A stretch of 64,000 nucleotides of DNA from an uncultured Roseburia sp. GTDB taxonomy: Bacteria; Bacillota; Clostridia; Lachnospirales; Lachnospiraceae. The stretch covers positions 46,024 through 110,023 of the forward strand of contig CAMUHN010000001.1 of NCBI GenBank assembly GCA_947088675.1, written 5' to 3'. How positions within the stretch are numbered: position 1 is the stretch's first letter; each line of letters begins with the position of its first letter. A model generated the notes under the pieces. It was not told the DNA's origin. It saw only the letters and a program-made list of their open reading frames with translations, and searched no databases. Below are positions 44,489 to 53,194 of this stretch, piece after piece. The position numbers and the translations under genes are program-made.

Positions 44489-45940
44489 CTATGCCTTTCT
44501 GTGCATCGAAAAACTGTTCATATCGTAATTTTCCAGATTTTTATGGATTCCTCTGTCATCCGCCTGCGCAAGCAGCGCATCCCTGCTCTTCTTGGAAGCA
44601 GTCTGGTTATTATATGCGCTCGGTCCGCCGACGCAGCCGCCTTCGCACGCCATACCCTCGATAAAATCTTCCGGCAGCCTTGCCGCCTTTAACAGCAGAA
44701 GCGCCTTTTTACATTCGGAAGCGCCGTTCGCCCTGCAAACGGTAGCGGCAATCTCATCGTCAGACTCTGTCAGACTCTGCATGACAGCCTCTGTTACGCC
44801 GCCGGAATTAGCGAACCGCTTCCCGTAGACAGAAGAAATCTGTCTGCTGTTTTCACATGGCTTTAATGAAACGTCTTTTGCACGCATTATGGCGCGTATC
44901 TCACTGTAAGTCAGAACATAGTCCGCGTTGCCCTCAATCGCCTGATCGACAACTTCTGATTTTTTGGCAATGCAGGGCCCGATAAATACAGTGATTGCCT
45001 CCGGATCCTTTGCTTTAATCAGCCTTGAAACAGCGCACATCGGAGATACCGTCGTAGAGACGCACTCCGCAAGTTCCGGATAATGCAGACGCACCATATT
45101 GACAAATGCCGGACAGCAGGACGTCACTTTCTTAATTCCTTCCTTGTAAGCCTCCGACCACTCCATCGCCTCATATGCGGCTGTCATATCGCCGCCCAGC
45201 CCAACGTCATAAAAATCCGTAAAGCCAAGTTCAGTCATTGCCTGATGCCAGCTTTCCATGGTGATATCCGTGCCAAACTGACCCTCCGTAGCCGGAGCCG
45301 CCATTGCGTAGACACGTTTTCCGCTCTTTAACGCCTCAATAACAGGCACAATATATGTCTTGGAACCGATTGCCCCAAACGGGCAGCTATGGATACATTT
45401 GCCGCAGCGGATACACTTCTCTTTGTCGATTACGGAAATACCGTTTTCGTCGTAAGTTAACGCATTGACCGGACAGCTGAATTTACAGGGCCGCTTTAAA
45501 TGCGCAATCGCATTATAAGGACATGCCTGTGCACATTTGCCGCACTCCTTGCACTTCTGCGGATCTATATGAGAGCGGTCACGTCCCGGCTCAATTGCGC
45601 CGAACTTGCATGCGTTGATACATGCTTTTCCAAGACAGTTCTGACAGTTTTCTGTTACTGTGTAACTGGAGATCGGGCAGTCTTCGCACGCGGAGCTTAT
45701 GACCTGAATCACGTTTCCGTCATCTGTCGGTCCGGGCGCTTTGCCTTCCGCAAGGCGTACCCTCTGCCTGATGATCTCACGCTCCTTGTAGATACAGCAG
45801 CGGAACTGCGGCTTCGGCCCCGGAATCAGTTTCAGTGCGATATGATCCCGTTTTTCTTCCAATTCCCCCGCAAATGCAAGCTTTGCGATCTCGTACAGTA
45901 CATCATGTTTGATTCGGATTACATTTTCATCTGCATACAT
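44489..45940 (-). CDS. [FeFe] hydrogenase-like protein, group B type
   Basis: A 483-residue iron-sulfur protein. The N-terminal half has a Cys-rich segment (CEDC, CQNCLGKAC) and two ferredoxin-type 4Fe-4S motifs (CKECGKCAQACP at 130-141, CIRCGKCIHSCP at 176-187). The C-terminal half has the H-cluster motifs in variant form: L1 TSCCPAFV (273-280), L2 GPCIAKKSEV (321-330) and L3 GMACEGGCVGGP (429-440). These variants are those of monomeric group B hydrogenases, whose physiological role is not established. Metal cofactor insertion would need HydEFG, not in this window. It follows the RACo-like gene by 153 bp. Confidence 0.88.
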   Translation of the reverse strand: MYADENVIRIKHDVLYEIAKLAFAGELEEKRDHIALKLIPGPKPQFRCCIYKEREIIRQRVRLAEGKAPGPTDDGNVIQVISSACEDCPISSYTVTENCQNCLGKACINACKFGAIEPGRDRSHIDPQKCKECGKCAQACPYNAIAHLKRPCKFSCPVNALTYDENGISVIDKEKCIRCGKCIHSCPFGAIGSKTYIVPVIEALKSGKRVYAMAAPATEGQFGTDITMESWHQAMTELGFTDFYDVGLGGDMTAAYEAMEWSEAYKEGIKKVTSCCPAFVNMVRLHYPELAECVSTTVSPMCAVSRLIKAKDPEAITVFIGPCIAKKSEVVDQAIEGNADYVLTYSEIRAIMRAKDVSLKPCENSRQISSVYGKRFANSGGVTEAVMQSLTESDDEIAATVCRANGASECKKALLLLKAARLPEDFIEGMACEGGCVGGPSAYNNQTASKKSRDALLAQADDRGIHKNLENYDMNSFSMHRKA

Positions 45941-46020
45941 ATGTTTTCCCTCACTCTAAACTTTATTTACTCGCCTCTTTTCACCAAACATTATAAATCA
46001 TAACCCGGGATTTGCAAATA

Positions 46021-46054
46021 GGTCAGGATGTTTTTCTTCCAATACATCCCGACC
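46021..46054 (-). terminator. Hairpin between RACo-like and hydrogenase-like genes
   Basis: GGTCAGGATGT (46021-46031) pairs with ACATCCCGACC (46044-46054) with one mismatch and a 12-nt loop. There is no good T-tract, so it could be a partial terminator or RNA-processing site separating the two expression levels. Confidence 0.45.
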
Positions 46055-46093
46055 GGTACAGGCGCGCCGGAGTCTTTCATGCACAGGCTTTCG

Positions 46094-47740
46094 TCAGACT
46101 GCGTTTTCATCCCGCGAAAACGACATATACTGAAAGTAGTCATCTGAAAATGATGTTTCCTGCGCAAGCGATATTACAGTCGTACTCTCCGTAATCCGGC
46201 GGAGCGCTTCTTCCTCCTCTTCAAGCAGATAGCGTATCGCTCCTCTCAGGGAGCTGTTTCCAACCACTTCCACTCTCCCTGTAAAATCCGTCGGAAAAAG
46301 GCCTGTTTTCACCGCGTTTTCTGTATCCATATATGTGGCGAATCCGCCCGCAAGGCAGATATCAGGCACGCCTTTTTTCCCTCCATAATAATGTGCAGCA
46401 ATTGTCTCAATCCCTGCGCGGATGGCAGCTTTTCCCATCTGGAACGCCCGTATGTCGCTCTGCAAAAAACGCATTCCGTCTCCAAAAGGAAATCCGTCCG
46501 AAAAATACGGTTCGCAAAGCACTCCATTCTCATCCATAACACCGCTCTCAAGTAGTCCGGCGATCAGGTCAATCACTCCGGAACCGCAGATCCCGACAGG
46601 CCCTTTTCTCCCAAAAGACAACAGATCGCCGCTCTGCCCGACATATTCCAGATGATTTACAGTCCCGTCCGGTTTAAGCGAGATATGGCTGACTGCTCCG
46701 GATACTGCGGGCACGCCGCAGGAAATTCCTCCCCCTTCAAAGACAGGCCCCGCTGCAGCGGCAGCTGCGTAAAATCCGCTGCTGCCGCCAACCGCCATCT
46801 CACCGTTTGTCCCGATATCCAAAAAAAGCGTATCCTTTTTCTTCTTCATCAGATCCAGCGCGTAAATACCGGAGACAATATCGGCGCCGATAAAAGCGGA
46901 AATACCCGGCAGAATCGTCACCTGCGCTGTCAGGTTTGCGGCATGAAAAACTTCCCGGTACGTTTTTTTTGTCAGGGAAAGATCTACCGGCAGAAACGGC
47001 GCTTCGCCGAGCGTCCTGCAGGAATACCCAAGCAGCAGATGACACATAGTCGTATTTGCCGCAATCACGATTTTTTTGACAGTTGACGCAGCCGTATGTG
47101 ACTTTGCAAGCAGCAACACGAACATCTGTACCAGATCGGACTGCAGACACTTTTGTAATGCGGACAGTTTTCCGTTATTTGCCGCCGCAATTCTGGTCAG
47201 CACATCCGCGCCGTACATACGCTGCCGGTTGATTCCGGTGATCACACCTGTCTGCTCTCCTGTCGGCAGATGAATCAGAGCGGCCGCAATGGTCGTTGTT
47301 CCGATATCAACAGCGATCCCGTACCCGCCTGTATGTTGTGTACAGCCGCACGCAGCGTCAGACCCCTGCCGATTTTCCCGTGTCGGTCCTGTATCCTGTT
47401 TTCGTTGGAAAGAATCCTCTCCATAATCTGTATGCTCAGAAACTGCGGCAATGATCTGCTCATCCGTCCCTGCCGCGGATAACTGTACCGTGCAGTCCCC
47501 CTCCAAAACCGTGCGGCAGGCAAGGCATTCTTTTGGCGCTGTACGCCCCGATTCCGCTGCGGGATCCTCATAAGCAACATTCACCCGGCACTTTCTGCAG
47601 ACCCCTTTTCCGCTGCACGGCGCATCCAGATAAATCTGATGCTCCTGCAGGATGGAAAGAATTGTCTTCCCCTTTGCCCCGTCTACGGAAGCAATCCGCT
47701 CTCCGCTGCTGTTTAAGACCTCAACTCTGATAGATTCCAC
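46094..47740 (-). CDS. ASKHA-family iron-sulfur ATPase, RACo-like (DUF4445)
   Basis: A 548-residue protein combining a 2Fe-2S plant-type ferredoxin domain (Cys42, 48, 51 and 75 in PCSGKGVCRKCRV and CLAC) with an ASKHA ATPase domain from about residue 139 (GYGIAVDIGTTTIAAALIHL; TLFLDIGTNGEMAVGG; VFEGGGISCGVPAVSGAV). In characterised relatives this architecture reactivates corrinoid proteins by ATP-dependent reduction of cob(II)alamin. No corrinoid or methyltransferase gene is near. Start GTG 47740 follows GGAAAGGGA. It is 15 bp after the HK-REC-DegV gene, so almost certainly cotranscribed with the signalling genes. Confidence 0.9.
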   Translation of the reverse strand: MESIRVEVLNSSGERIASVDGAKGKTILSILQEHQIYLDAPCSGKGVCRKCRVNVAYEDPAAESGRTAPKECLACRTVLEGDCTVQLSAAGTDEQIIAAVSEHTDYGEDSFQRKQDTGPTRENRQGSDAACGCTQHTGGYGIAVDIGTTTIAAALIHLPTGEQTGVITGINRQRMYGADVLTRIAAANNGKLSALQKCLQSDLVQMFVLLLAKSHTAASTVKKIVIAANTTMCHLLLGYSCRTLGEAPFLPVDLSLTKKTYREVFHAANLTAQVTILPGISAFIGADIVSGIYALDLMKKKKDTLFLDIGTNGEMAVGGSSGFYAAAAAAGPVFEGGGISCGVPAVSGAVSHISLKPDGTVNHLEYVGQSGDLLSFGRKGPVGICGSGVIDLIAGLLESGVMDENGVLCEPYFSDGFPFGDGMRFLQSDIRAFQMGKAAIRAGIETIAAHYYGGKKGVPDICLAGGFATYMDTENAVKTGLFPTDFTGRVEVVGNSSLRGAIRYLLEEEEEALRRITESTTVISLAQETSFSDDYFQYMSFSRDENAV

Positions 47741-47755
47741 CGTCCCTTTCCGCTC

Positions 47756-50431
47756 CTATTTTGTCATATAGGCAATTCCGATTGAACCCAGTCCGCCGTT
47801 TGCCGAACATGAAACAGAAGCTTTCTGAACCACAATTTTCTGAAACTGCATATGGCGCTTTACCTCGCGCACGATCATCTCCTGCTGGCGCACGCTTAAA
47901 CCCGCATGCGTAATATAAATAATATCTGAATTAATGTATTTGGGAAACAGCAGCTGCTGCCAGATATAGCGCCTCCACGCATTTTCCAGTTTTCCGATCT
48001 GCACAATGCCAAAACGAAGTCTTCCCTGACGCACCTTAAGCTGCGGATGCCAGTGAAATCGTTCGCACAGCTTCGTAATGGCCTGATTTGCATAACCGTT
48101 GGAATTTATGATTTTCGCGGACGGGATCAAAAAAGTAGAAGATATTTTTCCTTTCACCTGTTCTACTGCCTGGCAGACCTCCCTTACATTTTTTCCGTCT
48201 TTTACCAGAGACGCCGCATACAAAACGGTAAGCGCCTGTCCGCCGGAAATATGACCGGAATCAATAATATGCACATGTCCAAATCCACGCGCCGCCATCA
48301 CCGCGTTATGATAACTTTCCCCTGCATGGCTTGCAAGGGAAACATGAATAATATGGTCTGCCTGCGTAAGCGCTTCCGCAAAAAAAGACTCATATTCTTC
48401 CATTGACGGCGCTGCAGCTGTGGCTGTGCTTGAGGAATCCGTCAGATATCTGGAGAGATTGTTTAACTCAACCTCTTTCGTATCCTTAAATATCCCATGC
48501 TCCGTTTTGATATACAGATAGATCAGCCTGATGTCATATTTCTCCAGCAGATCCCCCGGCAGATCGCATGCACAGTCGGATGTGACATAGATCTTTTTCC
48601 TTTTGCGCTTGGCCATAATCTGTATCGAATCCGAACTCTCCGCCGGCTGCTCCGTTTCTCTGCGGTACTCGATCAGCTCGTCCGGAAGCAGCCGCATGAT
48701 CTGTTCTTCCAGAAGCTTTGCATCTACCGGTTTTGACAGATATCCGTCGAAACCGTAATCCAGATATTCTCTCTCACTCCCCGAAAAAGAAGTTGCGGTC
48801 AGCGCGATAACCGGAACCTCTCTGCAAAGACCGTTTTCCTGTTTTCTGATTCTTTTAAGCGCTTCGATTCCATTTATATCCGGCATCATGTGATCCAGCA
48901 GAATGACATTGTAAAGCCTCTTCCTTGTCAGTTCCAGGCATTCTGCGGCGCTTCGCGCCGTATCGACCATAACTTTCGTCGCGCGCAGCAGTTTTACCGC
49001 CACAATCAGATTCAGCTCGTCGTCGTCTACCACCAGGATTTTTGCTTCCGGCGCCTCAAAACTCTGTCGGTACGCTTCCTTTTTCCTGTTTTTTCCCACG
49101 GCAGCCACTACAACGTTCTGGATCGGAGCTGTATCAACAATTTTTTGCTCCAATACCACGGTAAAGATTGAGCCTTTTGTATAGATGCTGTCTACAGTAA
49201 TCTCTCCGCCCATCAGATCGACCAGCTGTTTTACGATAGAAAGTCCAAGACCGCTCCCCTCAATTCGAATATTTTTCTTCTCATCTGCTCTGCGAAAACT
49301 GTCATACAGATTTTCCAGCTCCTCTTTGCGTATGCCGGCGCCGGTATCCGCTACCGAAATCCGCAGCTTTAATGTGTCCTTATAGATTTGATCCGCATTG
49401 GCCGCGAGCGTGATCGAACCGCTCTGCGTATATTTCACGGCATTTGTCAGCAGGTTCACCATGATCTGTCGTATGCGACGCTCGTCCCCGTACAGTACCG
49501 ACGGAAGCTTCCCGTCAATATCAATATAAAATTCCAGACGCTTTTTCTGCGTCTGAACCTGAGTGAAACGAATGATCTCCTCAAACATTTTCTTCGTGTC
49601 ATAGCTGACCGGAATAATTTTCATTTTCCGGTCTTCCAGCTGTGAGAGATCCAGGATATCGTTTACCAGGGAAAGCAAAAGGTTGCTCGCATTCTGTATG
49701 TTCACCGCGTTTTCCGCAACCTCGTCTGAAATTTCCTCCCGCAGCGTCATCTCGTTTAAACCGATAATCGTATTGATCGGCGTGCGAATCTCATGGCTGA
49801 TATTTGCAAAAAATGATTCGCGGTAATGGCTGATTTTTTCGACCTCCTCCGTCTGCCTGATATTTTTGTCACGCTCATACTCAAAAACTGCAATCTGCAC
49901 TTTTAAAATCGCTCCGACCGCAAATCCAACCACAAAAATAGAAAAGAGAGAATCCGCATAAACTTCAAACTCGGAAGCCATCGGATTGATCCATTCCGGA
50001 TGAAGATATCCGGCCGCATAAACTGCGACATCCGACAGCACAGTTAAAACAAGAAAAAGAATCAGCCGCTTTCCCGAAAACATCAAAAACACATAAATCA
50101 GCGCAAGCACAAACCAGATCATTGTCCCGCTCTTGATGCCGCCGCTCATAAAGAAAATAACAGGAAATAAAATACAGATCACATAAATACCCAGAAGTAT
50201 GGAGGCAAGCTCCGTTTTGTTATATTTAAATGCCAGAAGCAGGGAAGCGCCTACAACCGCCATCAGTGCGCAAAGAGGCACGGCAACAATTCCGGTGTTG
50301 TCTGTAATCAGCCCTTCTAAAATAGCAAGTACGGAGACAGCGGCGCATACAAGCAATATGATCCGAAACAGACGTTCCCGAATCTGCATATCGCTTTCCA
50401 AGATTAAATTTCTGAAAAATCCCTTTTTCAT
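47756..50431 (-). CDS. Membrane hybrid sensor kinase with receiver and fused DegV domain
   Basis: An 891-residue protein with a very unusual layout. Residues 20-180 hold six to seven membrane segments. HisKA follows with phospho-His213 in FFANISHEIRTPINTI, then the ATPase (NLLTNAVKYT around 330, DTGAGI, GSGLGLSIV). A receiver covers 463-575 with Asp513 (NVILLDHMMPDINGIEAL) and Lys567. From 613 to 889 is a complete DegV domain: KIYVTSDCACDLP, TAAAPSMEEYESFFAEA, IIHVSLASHAGESYHNAVMAA and VHIIDSGHISGGQALT. DegV proteins bind fatty acids, so the receiver output may control, or be controlled by, lipid. Its ATG overlaps the preceding stop (ATGA). Confidence 0.93.
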   Translation of the reverse strand: MKKGFFRNLILESDMQIRERLFRIILLVCAAVSVLAILEGLITDNTGIVAVPLCALMAVVGASLLLAFKYNKTELASILLGIYVICILFPVIFFMSGGIKSGTMIWFVLALIYVFLMFSGKRLILFLVLTVLSDVAVYAAGYLHPEWINPMASEFEVYADSLFSIFVVGFAVGAILKVQIAVFEYERDKNIRQTEEVEKISHYRESFFANISHEIRTPINTIIGLNEMTLREEISDEVAENAVNIQNASNLLLSLVNDILDLSQLEDRKMKIIPVSYDTKKMFEEIIRFTQVQTQKKRLEFYIDIDGKLPSVLYGDERRIRQIMVNLLTNAVKYTQSGSITLAANADQIYKDTLKLRISVADTGAGIRKEELENLYDSFRRADEKKNIRIEGSGLGLSIVKQLVDLMGGEITVDSIYTKGSIFTVVLEQKIVDTAPIQNVVVAAVGKNRKKEAYRQSFEAPEAKILVVDDDELNLIVAVKLLRATKVMVDTARSAAECLELTRKRLYNVILLDHMMPDINGIEALKRIRKQENGLCREVPVIALTATSFSGSEREYLDYGFDGYLSKPVDAKLLEEQIMRLLPDELIEYRRETEQPAESSDSIQIMAKRKRKKIYVTSDCACDLPGDLLEKYDIRLIYLYIKTEHGIFKDTKEVELNNLSRYLTDSSSTATAAAPSMEEYESFFAEALTQADHIIHVSLASHAGESYHNAVMAARGFGHVHIIDSGHISGGQALTVLYAASLVKDGKNVREVCQAVEQVKGKISSTFLIPSAKIINSNGYANQAITKLCERFHWHPQLKVRQGRLRFGIVQIGKLENAWRRYIWQQLLFPKYINSDIIYITHAGLSVRQQEMIVREVKRHMQFQKIVVQKASVSCSANGGLGSIGIAYMTK

Positions 50432-53151
50432 AAATCCCCCTTTAGCTGTTCCCCAAGATTAGCCACCGCTTCATAGGCGGACATAAAATCGCTCATCTCC
50501 ACTTTCTCCTCCAGCGGCTTAAGCAATTCTTTTAAGGAATGTCCCTGATAGCTGTATTTTTGCAGTTCCTCCAGCGCGCGCTTTACCTTTTTGCCGTCTA
50601 ATGTAAAGACCGCGTCTTCAAACGCTTTGAGAAGATCTGCAAATTCCGCATCGGAAAGCACCGGCATGCTGCCGGCCGACAGAGTATCCTCTGACTCTGT
50701 AACAACATGGCTGCGCAGAATCACAAGTATACGTTCATATTCGTCCATCATGGCCGCATGATTGTTTCGTATTCTTTCCGTATCGTTATCTTTTCCCGCA
50801 AGCTCCAGCTCTTTTGCCATTCCGGAAAGTGTTACTGCCCCGATACTCAACATGGAACTTTTCAGGGCATGCAGAAGTATCGTATAATTTTTCCAGTCGG
50901 ACGCTTCAAAATAGCGCTGGATTTTGTTCTTATTCTCGGCGCCCTCAGTACAGTGCATTTTTAACACTTCAAGATAATTTTCCATACCGCCGCAGTAGGA
51001 GATGCCGCGCTCCGTATCCAGATCGCCAAGGGAAAGCTCTGCACTTTTCCGCTTCGCCGCAGTATTTTCTGGAATCCTGTACGCTCCGGTAACGGATTCT
51101 ATTTTACTCTCCGGTATGTTCCTGCGCAGCACGCGCTCCAAAACGGAAGCTTCCACCGGTTTTGCTACAAAATCGTCAAACCCCTCCTCAAGAAACATTT
51201 CCCGCATACCTGCCACTGCGTTTGCAGTAAACGCAACGACCGGCACCTCGGCAAAATAGCTGCCGCTCTTTCCCCTGATGCGCCGGAGTGTCTCTATCCC
51301 GTCCATCTCCGGCATCATATGATCCATAAATACAAGATCATAGTCTTTTGCTGTAATCATAGCAAGCGCTTCCCGGCCGCTTAACGCAGCGCTCACACGG
51401 ATCTGATACGGTTTTAAAAGCCCCTCCAGCACCTTGATATTCATCACATTGTCATCGACAACAAGAATATGAGTCCCAGGTGAAACAAATTTATCTTTGT
51501 GGAAGAAATCATCGCCGCCCTGATCCTCCCCGTTAAAAATCTTCGCGAACGAGAGCGTATAAAACGGCTTATATAAAATCTTTGTCCGCGCATCTTTGAT
51601 CGGATTTTTGTCTTCCCGGTTCATAATGACATAAACTTCACATGAATCTGAAAGATTGTCGAAATACGGCATATCCTCCCGATAACCGATCAGACTGACA
51701 AATATATGCGTATAGGCTTCCCGCTCCACACGTCTTTTCAGCTCCGCAAGGCTGCGGCATAAATGTCCGGAGACCCCAAGCTGCCGGTACAGATTCAGCA
51801 GATTGCCCGCGTACTCATCCCGGATCTCCACCATTTTAAACTGTTCCAGATTGATATAGGTAGCGATTTTAATACTCTCCCGGTTGTGCACGGAGATAAT
51901 CGGCGTGTCCTCTTTTACTTTCTGAGGTACGACAAACTGAAACTCGCTCCCCCGTCCCAGATCGCTGTGGACAGTGATAAACCCGCCCATCTTGCTGACA
52001 AGCGCATCCGAGATCGCAAGACCTAAACCAAGACCGCCCTCCTGACGATTTTTTCTCGTATCCACCTGGCCGAAACAGGTAAACAGTTTTTCCACGCTCT
52101 CCTGCCGCATCCCGATTCCGGTATCTTTGACCGTCACGCATAAATTTCCGCCATACTCTGTTTTTCGAAAACTGACTTTAAAAACAACGCCGCCGTTATC
52201 TGTATATTTGACTGCGTTGTTGACCAGATTTAAAATCACGCGCCGAATCTTCTGTTCGTCGCCGATTAACGCGGAAGGAATATCCGCATCGCATTCCACA
52301 ATCAGCTCGATCTTTTTCTCGCTTTTTTTCGCAAGCGTCATATTGATCACATCGTTTACCGTGGATGTAATATTATACGTCTCCTCCGCCAGGCCAAATT
52401 TGTCGGAATGCAGCTCTGAGAAGTCAAGGATATCGCCCACAATCGACATCAGGTTTCTGCCTGCATTCTGCATTTTTGTGATACCGTCCTTTTCCTCCTC
52501 GGAAATTTCTTCCCGCAGCAGAATTTCGCTCATCCCGCAGATTGTATTGACCGGCGTCCTGATCTCATGGCTGACATTGGAAAGAAAGTCGTCCTTGATC
52601 CGCTCCGCCTCCTTCAGGTCTACAATCGTCTTCAGCAGCTGTTCATTTGCGTCCCGCTGCTTTTTTACCAGCGAATACATAATATATTCCACAAAATACA
52701 CCGATACGACCTGAAGCAGAAGATGCATACTTCCGGCGCCGTCACCTGCCGCTTCCCTGCTCCATATAACGACATGATATACAACCATGACTGTTGCAGA
52801 AACCAGAGTCGTATAAAAAATTTCCGGGATTCCGTAGAGGCCAAGCAAAATAATCAGTGTCAGATACAGGGAAAGCGACCTCACAAGACCCGGCATCTGG
52901 ATAACATAAGATACAACAGCTGCCTGAATGATACACGAGATGGCCATCGCCCTGAAATAATATGTTTTACGCCGGGCCGCATAGAGCAGCCATCCCAAAA
53001 AAAGCCCCATATTAAAGATAAGAATATATGCGCTGCCAAATCCGCCCTCAATCGCCACATAAGTCATCCACAGATCATAGACCGTATAAGCAGCCAACAC
53101 GATTTTTTCTATTTTCGCCTGAACCAGTCTCTGATATTCTATATATTCCAC
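50428..53151 (-). CDS. Membrane hybrid sensor kinase with receiver and Hpt domain
   Basis: A roughly 907-residue kinase counted from GTG 53151. Five or six membrane segments lie in the first 165 residues. HisKA has His195 (FLSNVSHEIRTPVNTI), then NLVNNAVKYTDNG, DTGIGM and GGLGLGLAIS. A segment at about 425-545 looks like a receiver without its Asp. A true receiver follows with Asp610 (DLVFMDHMMPEMDG), and then an Hpt domain with His761 (YTILLHALKSSMLSIGA). The start is uncertain: GTG 53151 has AGGGGGG just upstream and avoids a repeat-like hairpin at 53159-53190; ATG 53193, directly after the previous stop, or 53232 are alternatives. Confidence 0.88.
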   Translation of the reverse strand: MEYIEYQRLVQAKIEKIVLAAYTVYDLWMTYVAIEGGFGSAYILIFNMGLFLGWLLYAARRKTYYFRAMAISCIIQAAVVSYVIQMPGLVRSLSLYLTLIILLGLYGIPEIFYTTLVSATVMVVYHVVIWSREAAGDGAGSMHLLLQVVSVYFVEYIMYSLVKKQRDANEQLLKTIVDLKEAERIKDDFLSNVSHEIRTPVNTICGMSEILLREEISEEEKDGITKMQNAGRNLMSIVGDILDFSELHSDKFGLAEETYNITSTVNDVINMTLAKKSEKKIELIVECDADIPSALIGDEQKIRRVILNLVNNAVKYTDNGGVVFKVSFRKTEYGGNLCVTVKDTGIGMRQESVEKLFTCFGQVDTRKNRQEGGLGLGLAISDALVSKMGGFITVHSDLGRGSEFQFVVPQKVKEDTPIISVHNRESIKIATYINLEQFKMVEIRDEYAGNLLNLYRQLGVSGHLCRSLAELKRRVEREAYTHIFVSLIGYREDMPYFDNLSDSCEVYVIMNREDKNPIKDARTKILYKPFYTLSFAKIFNGEDQGGDDFFHKDKFVSPGTHILVVDDNVMNIKVLEGLLKPYQIRVSAALSGREALAMITAKDYDLVFMDHMMPEMDGIETLRRIRGKSGSYFAEVPVVAFTANAVAGMREMFLEEGFDDFVAKPVEASVLERVLRRNIPESKIESVTGAYRIPENTAAKRKSAELSLGDLDTERGISYCGGMENYLEVLKMHCTEGAENKNKIQRYFEASDWKNYTILLHALKSSMLSIGAVTLSGMAKELELAGKDNDTERIRNNHAAMMDEYERILVILRSHVVTESEDTLSAGSMPVLSDAEFADLLKAFEDAVFTLDGKKVKRALEELQKYSYQGHSLKELLKPLEEKVEMSDFMSAYEAVANLGEQLKGDL

Positions 53152-53158
53152 GCTGCCC

Positions 53159-53190
53159 CCCTGTGTCACGGCTTCTCTGTGACAAAAATC
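53159..53190. repeat. Dispersed hairpin repeat at the junction of two signalling genes
   Basis: Matches 61491-61522 at 27 of 32 positions and forms the same GTCAC...GTGAC stem-loop. It lies between the stop of the REC/HD-GYP-like gene and the GTG start of the hybrid kinase. Confidence 0.55.
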
Positions 53191-53194
53191 CATT

